Assembly (NCBI GenBank): GCA_023432225.1
Contig: JAEYUW010000021.1
Location: 1 to 64,000 of the forward strand
Direction of reading: 5' to 3'
Length of the DNA stretch: 64,000 nt
Origin: Verrucomicrobiota bacterium
GTDB taxonomy: Bacteria; Verrucomicrobiota; Verrucomicrobiia; Opitutales; Opitutaceae
Below, one piece after another: positions 1 to 8,235 of this stretch. How positions within the stretch are numbered: the first letter of the stretch is position 1; the number at the start of each line of letters is the position of its first letter. Below the pieces are notes generated by a model. It was not told where the DNA came from. It saw only the letters and a list, made by a program, of their open reading frames with translations, and did no database searches. Both the position numbers and the translations under genes were made by a program.

Positions 1-2
1 GT

Positions 3-52
<50 letters not shown>

Positions 53-79
<27 letters not shown>

Positions 80-1444
80 ATTTCCGAAGCGCCGCAAGCC
101 CCCACTGCTCAGGGGGTTGCGGCCTCGGAAGCGGGGAGAACCTCCGCCAAAAACGCCCTCGGCGCATACCACAACTATGCGCCGGAGCCGGAGATTCCGA
201 CCGTTTCCGGGCGTCAGTGCTACGATTTCGACGTGGCCCTCCGCTCGAAACCCGTCGAAATCGCACCCGCCCTCACAAGGGCGGGCAATCCGACGTGGCG
301 AGTTACGGGCACGATCAACGGGCGTCAGCGAAAGCAGTTCTGCATGGCGCGCGACGAAGCGGAGGCGCTGAGGGATCAGTGGGAAATGGAGCGCCTTAGT
401 GGAGCGGCGGCTCTTCGTGCGAGACCTACTCGACTAACGAAAGCTCAGCTGGAAGAAGCCGAAGCATGCTTCACGATGCTTGAAGGCTCGGGCTTCGCTT
501 TGCGGGATGCAGTGAAAGCACTTTTGCGCAACTCTCCCCCGACGCGTTGCGACATCACCTTTGAAGCGGCTCAGCAGCAGTTTCTCGCGGCCAAGAAAGG
601 CGCGATTTCTGAGCCACACATCGCCAACTACTCCTCACCCTGCCGTCGCCTCGCTCAATACCTCGGTCCTCAGAAAAAACTTCAGGATGTCACGACCGCC
701 GACATCACCGCTTGGCTGAAGTCGATTAGCCCTATCAAGCCGAAGTCATGGAACAACTATCGTGCTGACTTGGTATGCGTGTTCAACTGGTGCGCAGAGA
801 AGCCGAGGCAGTGGCTCACGGACAATCCGGCAACACCGGTATTCCGATACCGCAAGCGAGATACCCTTCCAGGACCTATCAGGGTAATGCGCGCCAAAAA
901 CGTCAGCCAAATGATGGCGTGGCTGGAGCAAGAGCATCCTCAGTGGGTGACTTTTTTCGCGCTGGCGGTGTTTGCCGGGGTGCGCCCCGACCGGGACGAC
1001 GGGGAGATGCGGAAACTCGCGAACGCGATAAGGGAGCATGGCATGCAGCCGTATATCCGTGCTGGAACACTTTACATCTCCGCGGCGATCGCGAAGGACG
1101 GCCGCGCGCGCACCGTCCCGTTATCGAAAAATCTGCGCGCGTGGCTGGCCCAATATCCGGTCACGCCCGAGTCGCTGCTCGCTGGCGATCGGGAAGAGTA
1201 TGCGATGATCCGTGCAAAATGGATGATCCCTCACGACGGTCTCCGACACACGAGCATGAGCGCTTGCGCTACCCTTCATGGAATCGCCGAAGCAGTGAAG
1301 CGCCACGGCAACAGTGAGAAGGTCTCACTAGATCATTACATCAGCCTGTTCACGCCGCGAGAGGCTAAGGCCTTCTACGCAATTCTACCGCGTCCAGCGG
1401 CGAAAGTAGAGCCGAAGACGGAGGCGCCCGGGCAGGCTGCGTGA
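53..1444 (+). CDS. int: tyrosine-type site-specific integrase of the element (start codon displaced by integration)
   Basis: 463 codons remain in this frame. Counting from the TTG at 53, the catalytic residues are Arg311 (AGVRPD), Lys348 (AKDGRARTVPL), Arg398 (DGLRHTSMS) and nucleophile Tyr429 (LDHYISLF). The His of the HxxR box is replaced by Asp, a variation I recall from integrases of this group. An arm-binding region (NPTWRVTGTINGRQ) and a core-binding domain precede the catalytic domain. No good start exists here: the frame is stopped at 44-46 inside the tRNA, and only TTG53, GTG233 and ATG344 follow. In the excised circle the same frame continues upstream through the att core into the right island end, where ATG 14309 gives eight extra codons (MSPKTASG). 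The full enzyme would be 471 residues. The integrated copy is therefore probably silent or poorly translated. Confidence 0.9.
91..123 (+). terminator. hairpin after the tRNA, carried by the element and lying inside int codons
   Basis: Arms GCCGCAA(G)CCCCC and GGGGGTTGCGGC pair with one bulged G around the loop ACTGCTCA. The native terminator beyond the right end (14366-14391) has the same CACTGCTC loop sequence with different arms, so the element seems to bring a substitute tRNA terminator. No T-run follows, so termination strength is uncertain. The same bases encode EAPQAPTAQGVAA of the integrase. Confidence 0.55.
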
Positions 1445-1511
1445 GCCAGCCTGCCCGCCGGCGCGCCACATGGTGTCCCCTTGCACCACATGTCGCAGGC
1501 ACCGCCGTCAT

Positions 1512-2714
1512 TCACGCTCGTAGATTTTTTGAGGGCGCACATTGACAACCATCAGTGGCGGCGCGGCGATTGGCTCCTGCCGTTATTTTTCCGATCAGTT
1601 CCTCCGCCGAAAGCAGATTGCGGGCGCTAGACTGCCGCTCAGCAGCCACCTTGTCGGTGGTCCGTGGACACGCCTCGACGCCGTCGCGCGTAGTGGGATT
1701 TTGCGCCGCGTCCACGCTCAACTCGCGCACCATGTTCGCGCCCGGGACGGGCGCTGGCGTTGATACCCCTTTACGCGTCATGGCCGCCTGTTTTTTCGCA
1801 CTTGAGTTCCGCGTCGGCACGATCTCCGGCTCACCGGACTTTGGTTCGCGAAGCTGAGGGACCGAAGCGGACCCCGCTTCGGCGGCCAGCGCCTGACCCT
1901 TCTTTCGCGCGGCTCGCATCGCGGCGCTCTCCGCCATGTCAATAATCGCTTCCAGCTGCTCAATTTCAAAGTTGCAGACAGCAATCTGCTCACTGCGTTT
2001 GGCGTGTTCTCCAACAAGGTCGTTGAATTTCTCCGAAGGGTGTTGCTTGCCAGGATTGCGGCGGCGCCACTCATCGAGATAGCGGCCAAGATGACGTTTC
2101 GCGTGACGAATCTGGCCGCGGCGGAAGTGGGATCTGCGGTCAATTTTGCGATAGCCCGCTGGCAGACGCGTGTTCACGGCGCTTTCCCATTCCCGCCGAA
2201 TTCGCTCCAGGGCGTGAGACCCCGTATCGCGCGAATCAAGCAGCCGGTCCTTTTTTCGCGCGAACTCTTGAGTCGCCTCATCCCACGGCCGTGTTGGAAA
2301 GAGGAAGTGGGCATGCGGATTGTCTGGTTTCGATGAATCACCGTTCAGGTGGAGCGCCCAAAAGATAGCCGTGTGGAGGAGCCTCGCCAAAAATTCCGCG
2401 AACGCGCGGATGATCTGCAATTGAGTTTCCTGCGGCAAACCGCGCGGTAACGCCGCGTTGATGTGACGCGAAACTACGGAGTCCCTCCGTCGCTCCACCT
2501 TTTCAGCACGGTTAAACAGACTCTCGGCGTCCAATGCCGTGCCGACCATCCCGGTAGTGATGATCGCGGTGGTGTCGTGGCGTCGAAACACAATGGGCGT
2601 GTCTTTCGATTTGTCGGTCATCACCTGCCCTGAAACGTAGGCGGCCATCTGCACGGCATTGCGACGCTTTGAGCGGCTTAAGGTGTCCATGTGGAGGGAG
2701 TAGATCGGATTCAT
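1512..2714 (-). CDS. mobA: MobA/MobL-family relaxase (MOBQ type)
   Basis: 400 residues. The N-terminus has the relaxase fold motifs of the MobA/MobL family: IYSLHMDTLSRSKRRNAV followed by AAYVSG (motif I region, equivalent to the usual IYH...ISRS...AAYRSG), NPHAHFLFPTRPW (motif III, two metal-binding His after Asn-Pro) and RREWESAVNTRL with DRRSHFRRG. The C-terminal 150 residues are charged, low complexity and probably coiled coil. It should nick the element's oriT and pilot the strand. No coupling protein or type IV secretion genes occur in the window, so the element would be mobilized by a helper. The gene diverges from the small gene at 2953, with a candidate oriT between. The ATG at 2714 is chosen because IYSLH follows it directly. 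Confidence 0.87.
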   Translation of the reverse strand: MNPIYSLHMDTLSRSKRRNAVQMAAYVSGQVMTDKSKDTPIVFRRHDTTAIITTGMVGTALDAESLFNRAEKVERRRDSVVSRHINAALPRGLPQETQLQIIRAFAEFLARLLHTAIFWALHLNGDSSKPDNPHAHFLFPTRPWDEATQEFARKKDRLLDSRDTGSHALERIRREWESAVNTRLPAGYRKIDRRSHFRRGQIRHAKRHLGRYLDEWRRRNPGKQHPSEKFNDLVGEHAKRSEQIAVCNFEIEQLEAIIDMAESAAMRAARKKGQALAAEAGSASVPQLREPKSGEPEIVPTRNSSAKKQAAMTRKGVSTPAPVPGANMVRELSVDAAQNPTTRDGVEACPRTTDKVAAERQSSARNLLSAEELIGKITAGANRRAATDGCQCAPSKNLRA

Positions 2715-2952
2715 CGCTACATCCCATTAGCACGATGCCCACGCCGCCGCGCCGGCGTGGCCCTGCGGCACTGTCTCCCTCCACATGCGAGCCGCTGGCT
2801 CAATGCATAGAGTGCGCAGTTCGCATGCCGGCCGCCGCCATGCCCCTCCTCCCGACCGACTCTCCACACCCTACCACACACACGGCATCACCAAACCCGA
2901 GCACACGCAAAAACGCCCGTGCTAGTATCCATCACCAACCCATATCCTAAAC
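2688..2952. other. candidate origin of transfer between mobA and the small mob gene
   Basis: A perfect 13-bp inverted repeat (CATGTGGAGGGAG at 2688-2700, CTCCCTCCACATG at 2775-2787) brackets a smaller hairpin (CCACGCCG 2739-2746, CGGCGTGG 2753-2760) right at the mobA start. MOBQ oriTs commonly lie next to the relaxase gene and contain inverted repeats. I could not identify a nic site with confidence. The rest of the interval, to 2952, holds the promoters of the two divergent genes. Confidence 0.4.
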
Positions 2953-3234
2953 ATGGCAAACCTACTCAAACTCCAACAGCAACTCGATGCCGTTATCGCG
3001 CGCAAACAGTCCCTCCTCACTGAGCGACGCAATCTCGACGATAAGATCCGTCGCGCACGTCGGCGCCAAAACGAGAATCTGGCCAAGACCATCGGCTACG
3101 CGATCATCAAGCAAGGTGCCGATCCCGCGTGCCGTGAGGCCCTCAAGCGAATCCTCCCAAACATCGAATCACCCACGTATCGCTCGCTGATCGAGCAGAT
3201 GATTGATGACTCCTCACAGGATTCCGAGGGGTGA
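2953..3234 (+). CDS. small MobC/TraD-like mobilization accessory protein
   Basis: 93 residues. The first half is a Leu/Arg-rich coiled coil (LLKLQQQLDAVIARKQSL, then RRNLDDKIRRARRRQ). The second half is short and helical with an acidic tail. This shape, and the position divergent from a MOBQ relaxase, match the small relaxosome accessory proteins of mobilizable elements, but no diagnostic motif is visible. ATG 2953 is preceded by an A-rich stretch without a clear Shine-Dalgarno. A small inverted repeat (GCGGGA 3236-3241, TCCCGC 3248-3253) follows the stop and may end transcription. Confidence 0.6.
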   Translation: MANLLKLQQQLDAVIARKQSLLTERRNLDDKIRRARRRQNENLAKTIGYAIIKQGADPACREALKRILPNIESPTYRSLIEQMIDDSSQDSEG

Positions 3235-3506
3235 TGCGGGACGGTGATCCCGCCGCATAAGGCACGGCACAACCCGGCGTCGGCGCGCACGAGGCTCCCT
3301 GCCCTTCCGCGCCGCGCCGTAGCGCGCGTGTAAACTGTGAAAGAACCACTACCTACCTTTACCTTGCGACAAAACGACCTCGATCGTTTAGCCAAATCTA
3401 CCGCACGCCCCAGCGACGCCACGCCCAACTCCGCCGCAAAAATCTACCGCTGAATAACTAACAGAGGCACCGAGACCCTCCGGATTTTTTCGCTCCACAC
3501 CACCGA

Positions 3507-3538
3507 AACCGCACCAAATTACCGGTTACGGTGCGGTT
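3507..3538. repeat. 32-bp palindromic site, copy 1
   Basis: AACCGCACC, a 14-bp spacer and GGTGCGGTT. The identical arms with the same spacer length recur at 9301-9332, where the spacer matches this one at 9 of 14 positions in reverse complement but only 2 of 14 directly. The copies are therefore in inverted orientation. They bracket the short recombinase and the four-gene cassette. Possible roles are a recombinase core site, a ParA-system centromere or an operator. Confidence 0.75.
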
Positions 3539-3560
3539 GGGTGGGGGTGGTTAGGGCGGG
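3539..3560 (+). other. G-quadruplex-type G-run cluster
   Basis: Four G-runs, GGG-T-GGGGG-TGGTTA-GGG-C-GGG, abut the palindromic site at 3507-3538. The rest of the 378-bp interval 3235-3612 contains two copies of AAATCTACCGC (around 3390 and 3440) and no credible gene. Confidence 0.4.
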
Positions 3561-3612
3561 TCGGTGGCGGGCGGCAGGCTGGTCATGGGGGCAGGAGAGA
3601 TACGGGGGATTT

Positions 3613-4209
3613 TTAAGCGGCAAGGTTGAGGACCAACGCATCAAGTTTTGCCGTGTCGGCTTCCAAATATCGGGCGGTGGTAACGGGACTGGTATGCCCC
3701 ATCAGTTTCTGCGTGGTGATAAGGTCCGAGGCGTCGTAAATGAGCCGGGCGAAGCGCTTGCGCATTGAGTGAGTCGAGATGCGCGTCGGATCGATTCCGC
3801 AGGCCTCACAGGCCGCGACAAGAGTGCGATAAGCCTGGCTCCGGTGCATCCCGCCGGCGTTGGCGCGATTGGTGGAAAACAAGGACCGGGCAGGTTCGGC
3901 CGTGCCGATCGTTTGGAGGTGCTCGGCGATGGCCGATCGCACCGAGTCGGACAGGGGAATGCGGCGACTGCGGACGGATCTTTTGTAGGCTCCTTGGCCG
4001 CCTTTGAGATTGCGGCGAGCGATGGTGATCTCGCGCACGACTTCCGTGCCCGACCAGACTTGGCCGACTGTCAGCGACAGCAACTCCTCGATCCGAAAAC
4101 CGGTCGCGCAGCCCACCACGAGAAGGGCGAGGTTGCGCGTCATCTTTCGTGACCGGTAGTATGCGGTGAGGGTGAGGTATTCGGCCTCGGTGAAAGGACG
4201 GGCGCTCAT
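3613..4209 (-). CDS. short tyrosine recombinase (catalytic domain only)
   Basis: 198 residues with a complete tyrosine recombinase active site: Arg39 (ATGFRIEELLSL), a basic residue in the beta-hairpin (Lys69 or Lys76), His147 and Arg150 (THSMRKRFA), His172 (LMGHTS) and Tyr181 (TARYLE). The arm- and core-binding N-terminal domains of ordinary integrases are missing, so it resembles the minimal recombinases used for inversion or for mobilizing small elements. ATG 4209 begins MSARPFTEAEYL, the normal start of a catalytic domain, so it does not look truncated. It is transcribed away from the methyltransferase cassette. Its stop lies about 75 bp from the palindromic site at 3507-3538, which may be its target. 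Confidence 0.85.
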   Translation of the reverse strand: MSARPFTEAEYLTLTAYYRSRKMTRNLALLVVGCATGFRIEELLSLTVGQVWSGTEVVREITIARRNLKGGQGAYKRSVRSRRIPLSDSVRSAIAEHLQTIGTAEPARSLFSTNRANAGGMHRSQAYRTLVAACEACGIDPTRISTHSMRKRFARLIYDASDLITTQKLMGHTSPVTTARYLEADTAKLDALVLNLAA

Positions 4210-4390
4210 GCATCAAAGCTACTTCGATTCGATTTCTAGATGAACTGCTTCTGCCAAGAGCCGTCCCGCCAAGAGGGTGCCCCAGCCCGGCTCGCTCAGT
4301 TCTTCGGTATCGTTATCATCTATGAGCGAACGGCTTAAAACCTGGTTGCCACCTCCACTAACCACCGATACGCGTGTCGAAACCATCCGA

Positions 4391-5245
4391 ATGCCGTCAT
4401 CCCCGCCATCGAGCCAGCCCTCCGCCCAACCAGTTATTCGTTGGGCCGGGAGCAAGCGCAAGCTTCTGCCCAACTTGCTCGAACTGGCGCCAAAGACCTT
4501 CGGTGAATACTTTGAACCTTTCGTCGGGTCGGCGTGCCTATTTTTCGCCCTCAATCCTAAGCGCGCCACGCTGGGCGACATCAACAAGGAGTTGATATCT
4601 GCATACCGCACGCTTCGGCGCGACGTGCACTCAGTCGTTCGCGTGGTCGAGAGCTATCCACGAACAAAGGTGTTCTATTATCGATTGCGCGACAAATGCA
4701 CTCCGACGACCAGCGTCGAGAGAACTGCTCGCTTCTTATACCTAAATCGGTTTTGTTTTAACGGTCTTTATCGCACGAATCGCGCTGGTCGGTTCAACGT
4801 TCCTAGAGGTGAACGCACCGGCGAGATCCCGGACGTTGCCGCATTCACACACGCGGCCAAGATGCTTCGGGGCAAACGTCTTCTATGCGCTGATTTCGAG
4901 GAAACCGTAGCTAATGTCAAAAGGAACGATTTCGTGTATCTAGACCCACCCTACGCGTCCAGCGGCCATCGAGATCGAAACGAATACGGCCTCGGAAGTT
5001 TCAATCCTTCGGACATCCCGCGCCTTTTACGCACGCTTGAGTTCATTCACGCCAGAGGGGCGCATTTTTTGCTGTCGTATTCGACCGCTCCAGATTTTAT
5101 AGCGCAGCTCCCCCCCCACACACTCCGGACGGTTTCGGTCAGGAGGTCCATCGCCTCTAATCCAGCATTCCGCTCTTCGGTTCCAGAAATTCTGCTTACT
5201 AACGAGAACTTGTATTCGCATGCTTCGGATCCTCGTAATAAGTGA
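4391..5245 (+). CDS. D12-class (Dam-like) N6-adenine DNA methyltransferase
   Basis: 284 residues from ATG 4391. The order of motifs is that of alpha-class Dam enzymes: AdoMet motifs IRWAGSKRKLLP and FEPFVGSACLFFAL, the target-recognition region FCFNGLYRTNRAGRFNVPRG, and the catalytic motif Asp185-Pro-Pro-Tyr. This family methylates adenine, often in GATC, but the site cannot be read from sequence. The frame is open back to ATG 4277, but the extra 38 residues are Ser/Pro rich and family members start about 10 residues before WAG, so ATG 4391 is preferred. It overlaps the next gene by 26 bp and is first of four co-directional genes. It could protect self DNA in a defence module. Confidence 0.85.
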   Translation: MPSSPPSSQPSAQPVIRWAGSKRKLLPNLLELAPKTFGEYFEPFVGSACLFFALNPKRATLGDINKELISAYRTLRRDVHSVVRVVESYPRTKVFYYRLRDKCTPTTSVERTARFLYLNRFCFNGLYRTNRAGRFNVPRGERTGEIPDVAAFTHAAKMLRGKRLLCADFEETVANVKRNDFVYLDPPYASSGHRDRNEYGLGSFNPSDIPRLLRTLEFIHARGAHFLLSYSTAPDFIAQLPPHTLRTVSVRRSIASNPAFRSSVPEILLTNENLYSHASDPRNK

Positions 5246-6398
5246 CTTCCACTCCTTCTCCAAGCCGCGGAGTCCACACTCAAAAAAGCCAGCACCGTCG
5301 CACTTCACGATCAAGACAGTGCCCGGCGGCCCCGACGTTCCGGGTGACCTCTTCAGACATCTAGCGGACCAAAAAATTGAGGCCGACGTAGTCGCGTGCT
5401 GCGGAGACATCGTGGATCGAACCGACACTGGAGCCCTTGACGGCGCTTGGGCATTCGCGCGGAAGGTCCAAGATGCGGTGAAAGCCAAACATCTTCTAAT
5501 TTGCACGGGAAACCACGATGTTGATTCACGGGGCACTACGGGGGCCTATTCGCCTTTCGAGACACTCAAGCTCCTAAGCCCGACGTATCCATCGGCCGCT
5601 GGCGATGACGCCAATGTTTATTGGTCGAATAATTATTTTATAAGGGAGGACAGCGACGCTAGATTTCTCGTCCTGAATACGTGCTCAGCCCATGGCTATA
5701 AGAAAAGCGAAGAGTTTGGAATTTTTGAGCGCCATACCGCGAAAGTGCTGGATGTGCTACAAAAACGCCCTCGGCTGCCCATCAACGTATGCGTTTGCCA
5801 CCACCATCCACATCGCCACGGAGAGCATGATCTCGGCGACCATGATGACATGCGGAACGGCCAGACCCTCTTGGACGGCCTCTCAAAGGCCGAAGCGGGT
5901 CAGTGGTTGATCATTCACGGCCATAAGCATCACGCGAAGCTTAGTTACGCCCAAGGCAACTCATTTAGCCCCGTCGTCTTTTCTTCAGGCAGTCTCTCTG
6001 CGCGTCTGTATGAAAAATTGCAGGATCACGCCAGAAATCAATACCACTTAATAACCATCGATACCGCATTGGTTAAAAAGTATCGCAGATTAGTCGGTAG
6101 ATATCAATCCTGGTCTTGGTTCCCGCTGATCGGGTGGCGGGATGCCGGAGACTCAGAGGGTTTACCAGCCCGTGGAGGGTTTGGATTTAGGGATGTCCTA
6201 ACATTGTGGCAGGATGTGCGCTTGGCCCTTCAGCCCGGGCGCAACCGATGGGCCGACATCGTCGATCAATTCGAGCCGGTCGCTTTCCTAATCCCAGCGG
6301 ATTTAGCCTATTTCATAAGCCTGCTTGAGGCAGATGGCGTGAAGATAGAATACGATTCTAATGTAGGCACCCGAACAATCGCCAGCCTGATAATATAA
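5220..6398 (+). CDS. calcineurin-like metallophosphoesterase
   Basis: 392 residues with all five metal-binding blocks of the superfamily: DFH near residue 9, GDIVDR, GNHD, CHHHPH and HGHKHH. About 130 further residues after the core have no recognised domain. Such enzymes cleave phosphodiesters in DNA, RNA or cyclic nucleotides using two metals, and the SbcD/Mre11 nucleases belong here. It starts inside the methyltransferase gene and ends 4 bp before the ATPase gene, so the proteins are probably made together. The pairing of a metallophosphoesterase with a P-loop ATPase suggests an ATP-gated nuclease. Base composition is visibly more AT rich than the chromosome beyond 14.4 kb. Confidence 0.85.
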   Translation: MLRILVISDFHSFSKPRSPHSKKPAPSHFTIKTVPGGPDVPGDLFRHLADQKIEADVVACCGDIVDRTDTGALDGAWAFARKVQDAVKAKHLLICTGNHDVDSRGTTGAYSPFETLKLLSPTYPSAAGDDANVYWSNNYFIREDSDARFLVLNTCSAHGYKKSEEFGIFERHTAKVLDVLQKRPRLPINVCVCHHHPHRHGEHDLGDHDDMRNGQTLLDGLSKAEAGQWLIIHGHKHHAKLSYAQGNSFSPVVFSSGSLSARLYEKLQDHARNQYHLITIDTALVKKYRRLVGRYQSWSWFPLIGWRDAGDSEGLPARGGFGFRDVLTLWQDVRLALQPGRNRWADIVDQFEPVAFLIPADLAYFISLLEADGVKIEYDSNVGTRTIASLII

Positions 6399-6402
6399 AA
6401 TT

Positions 6403-8235
6403 ATGGACACTTCTGCGCCAACCGTATACGGGCACTTTAATGCACGGTTCTCAAGCGTGGAGACGCTCGTAAATGTTTTTATCCCGTCGGAGAATTTCGA
6501 GTCAGTCGCGCATCCCGCGCATACCGTTGTCCTTGGCCCCCGAGGCTCCGGAAAAACATGCCTTCTAAAAATGCTTCAACCGGCCGCACTAAACAAGTGG
6601 CTGGGCGAAACAGCGGCACGAATTAAGTCTCAAATTAGGTATGTCGGCGTATACATCCCGACAGACATAAGCTGGAGTAAACAGGCGGAGCAATTAGGAA
6701 AGCCGGGGCTTCCCGACGAGCATCAATCCCGACTTCAAGAAGCTGCATTCACAGCGCAGGTTCTGGTGAGACTCGTGGACACCGTCATGGACTGCCTGGA
6801 GATTCAGACACGGGAGGCATGGGCCGATGTCCACCTAGACTTTGATGCCGAAAAGCAGCTCTCACTGGAGCTCGCCGCGCACTGGAGAATCAATTTGACT
6901 ACGCCGACATTATCCTCGCTTAAGCAGAAGTTAGCAGCGCGGGTTGTCGATATTTGGCGCTTCGGCAGACAGGAGACCCTCGCGGGAAGCACCGGTCGAA
7001 ACGAGCGCTTCATCGCAAACGAGGCGCTCAACTTCGATTTCGTCGAGGAAATGCTCTACGCGATCGGGCTCATAAATGACTTCAGCAAAAAGAAAAACAG
7101 GCAGTGGGCACTGCTTTTCGATGAACTTGAAATTGCACCGAACTGGTTGGTTGATAAACTGTATCCATTACTTCGCAGCACGACGACACAGAATGTCTAT
7201 TTCAAGTTATCCATGTCGCCGTTTGCAAAAATCAGCCAGGCCAATCTGAGCTCGTCCCCGCGGCCGTCACACGACTACGAGCTAGTGCATCTCTGGTATA
7301 TTCAAAAAAGCGAAGCTATTCCATTCTCCCGCGAACTTCTCGTAAAAACCCTCGAAAGACGCTGCAATTGCGAGATCGACCTTCATAAGATATTTGGTCC
7401 ATCGCCGCTAAAGCCGAGCACTAAAGAGCGCGATAGCGGCTATGGAGTCGGTTCTCGCGCGCACGAGGTGTTGTCTCGCGCCTACGCCAACGATCCTGGC
7501 TTTCAGGAATACGTAAATAGAAAAGATATTAACTTGAATGAGCTCGACAAGCTCGACGAGGATACGCGCGCGGCAGATATCAGAAAGGTCTATCCCATCG
7601 TATTATTCCGTCAGGAATTTTTAAAGGATGAGGGGTCTTTCCGGAGCCGAAAGAAACCGCAGATATTCTCTGGCATCGATTCCTTTCTGGAGATTTTGGA
7701 GGGGAACCCTCGGTGGATCGTCGGCGCGGCAAATGAACTGGCGGTGACGATACAAAACAAGAAACGCATAACTCCAAGTATCCAATATACCTATTTAAGA
7801 GAGACAGCAGAGAGATTCATGTCTCTGCTGAAGACAATACCTCTCTACGACGGGGGACGCGACCAAAAGAGCTTAGGAGACGCGCTAGACCATGTTGGAG
7901 ACCGAATCTACGAATCAATCATGCAGGAACGTTTCACATCCGAACCCTACGGCTCATTCCGCGTTGACGAGAAATGCCCCGATGACTTGCTCGACTCTAT
8001 TGGCATCGCGATGAACGCGGGCGCCGTGATTCTTCTCTCCGATGTTGAGAGCAATTGGTTGGTCGCTAGGGAACTCCGCGGTAAAGAGTTTCGCATGTCG
8101 TATCTTTTTTCGCCATATAAGCATATTCCATTTAGAATTGGACGAGCATTCCCGCTTTCCGATGTGCTGAATGGTGTCGGCAAGCAACGTTCCCGGGTAG
8201 CAACACGCGATGATGAATTTAATTTCGATCAATGA
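6403..8235 (+). CDS. P-loop ATPase of the four-gene cassette
   Basis: 610 residues. Walker A is GPRGSGKT (Lys51) and Walker B is WALLFDELE (Asp240-Glu241), followed by a sensor-like strand (VYFKLSMSP). The layout resembles the ORC/Cdc6-like and STAND-like ATPases found in bacterial defence loci, but I cannot assign a named family. The region from about 300 to 610 has no motif I recognise. It begins 4 bp after the metallophosphoesterase, and its stop overlaps the next start by 4 bp (ATGA), so the three proteins are likely translationally coupled. It is inferred to sense or remodel DNA or to signal for the cassette's effector. Confidence 0.75.
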   Translation: MDTSAPTVYGHFNARFSSVETLVNVFIPSENFESVAHPAHTVVLGPRGSGKTCLLKMLQPAALNKWLGETAARIKSQIRYVGVYIPTDISWSKQAEQLGKPGLPDEHQSRLQEAAFTAQVLVRLVDTVMDCLEIQTREAWADVHLDFDAEKQLSLELAAHWRINLTTPTLSSLKQKLAARVVDIWRFGRQETLAGSTGRNERFIANEALNFDFVEEMLYAIGLINDFSKKKNRQWALLFDELEIAPNWLVDKLYPLLRSTTTQNVYFKLSMSPFAKISQANLSSSPRPSHDYELVHLWYIQKSEAIPFSRELLVKTLERRCNCEIDLHKIFGPSPLKPSTKERDSGYGVGSRAHEVLSRAYANDPGFQEYVNRKDINLNELDKLDEDTRAADIRKVYPIVLFRQEFLKDEGSFRSRKKPQIFSGIDSFLEILEGNPRWIVGAANELAVTIQNKKRITPSIQYTYLRETAERFMSLLKTIPLYDGGRDQKSLGDALDHVGDRIYESIMQERFTSEPYGSFRVDEKCPDDLLDSIGIAMNAGAVILLSDVESNWLVARELRGKEFRMSYLFSPYKHIPFRIGRAFPLSDVLNGVGKQRSRVATRDDEFNFDQ

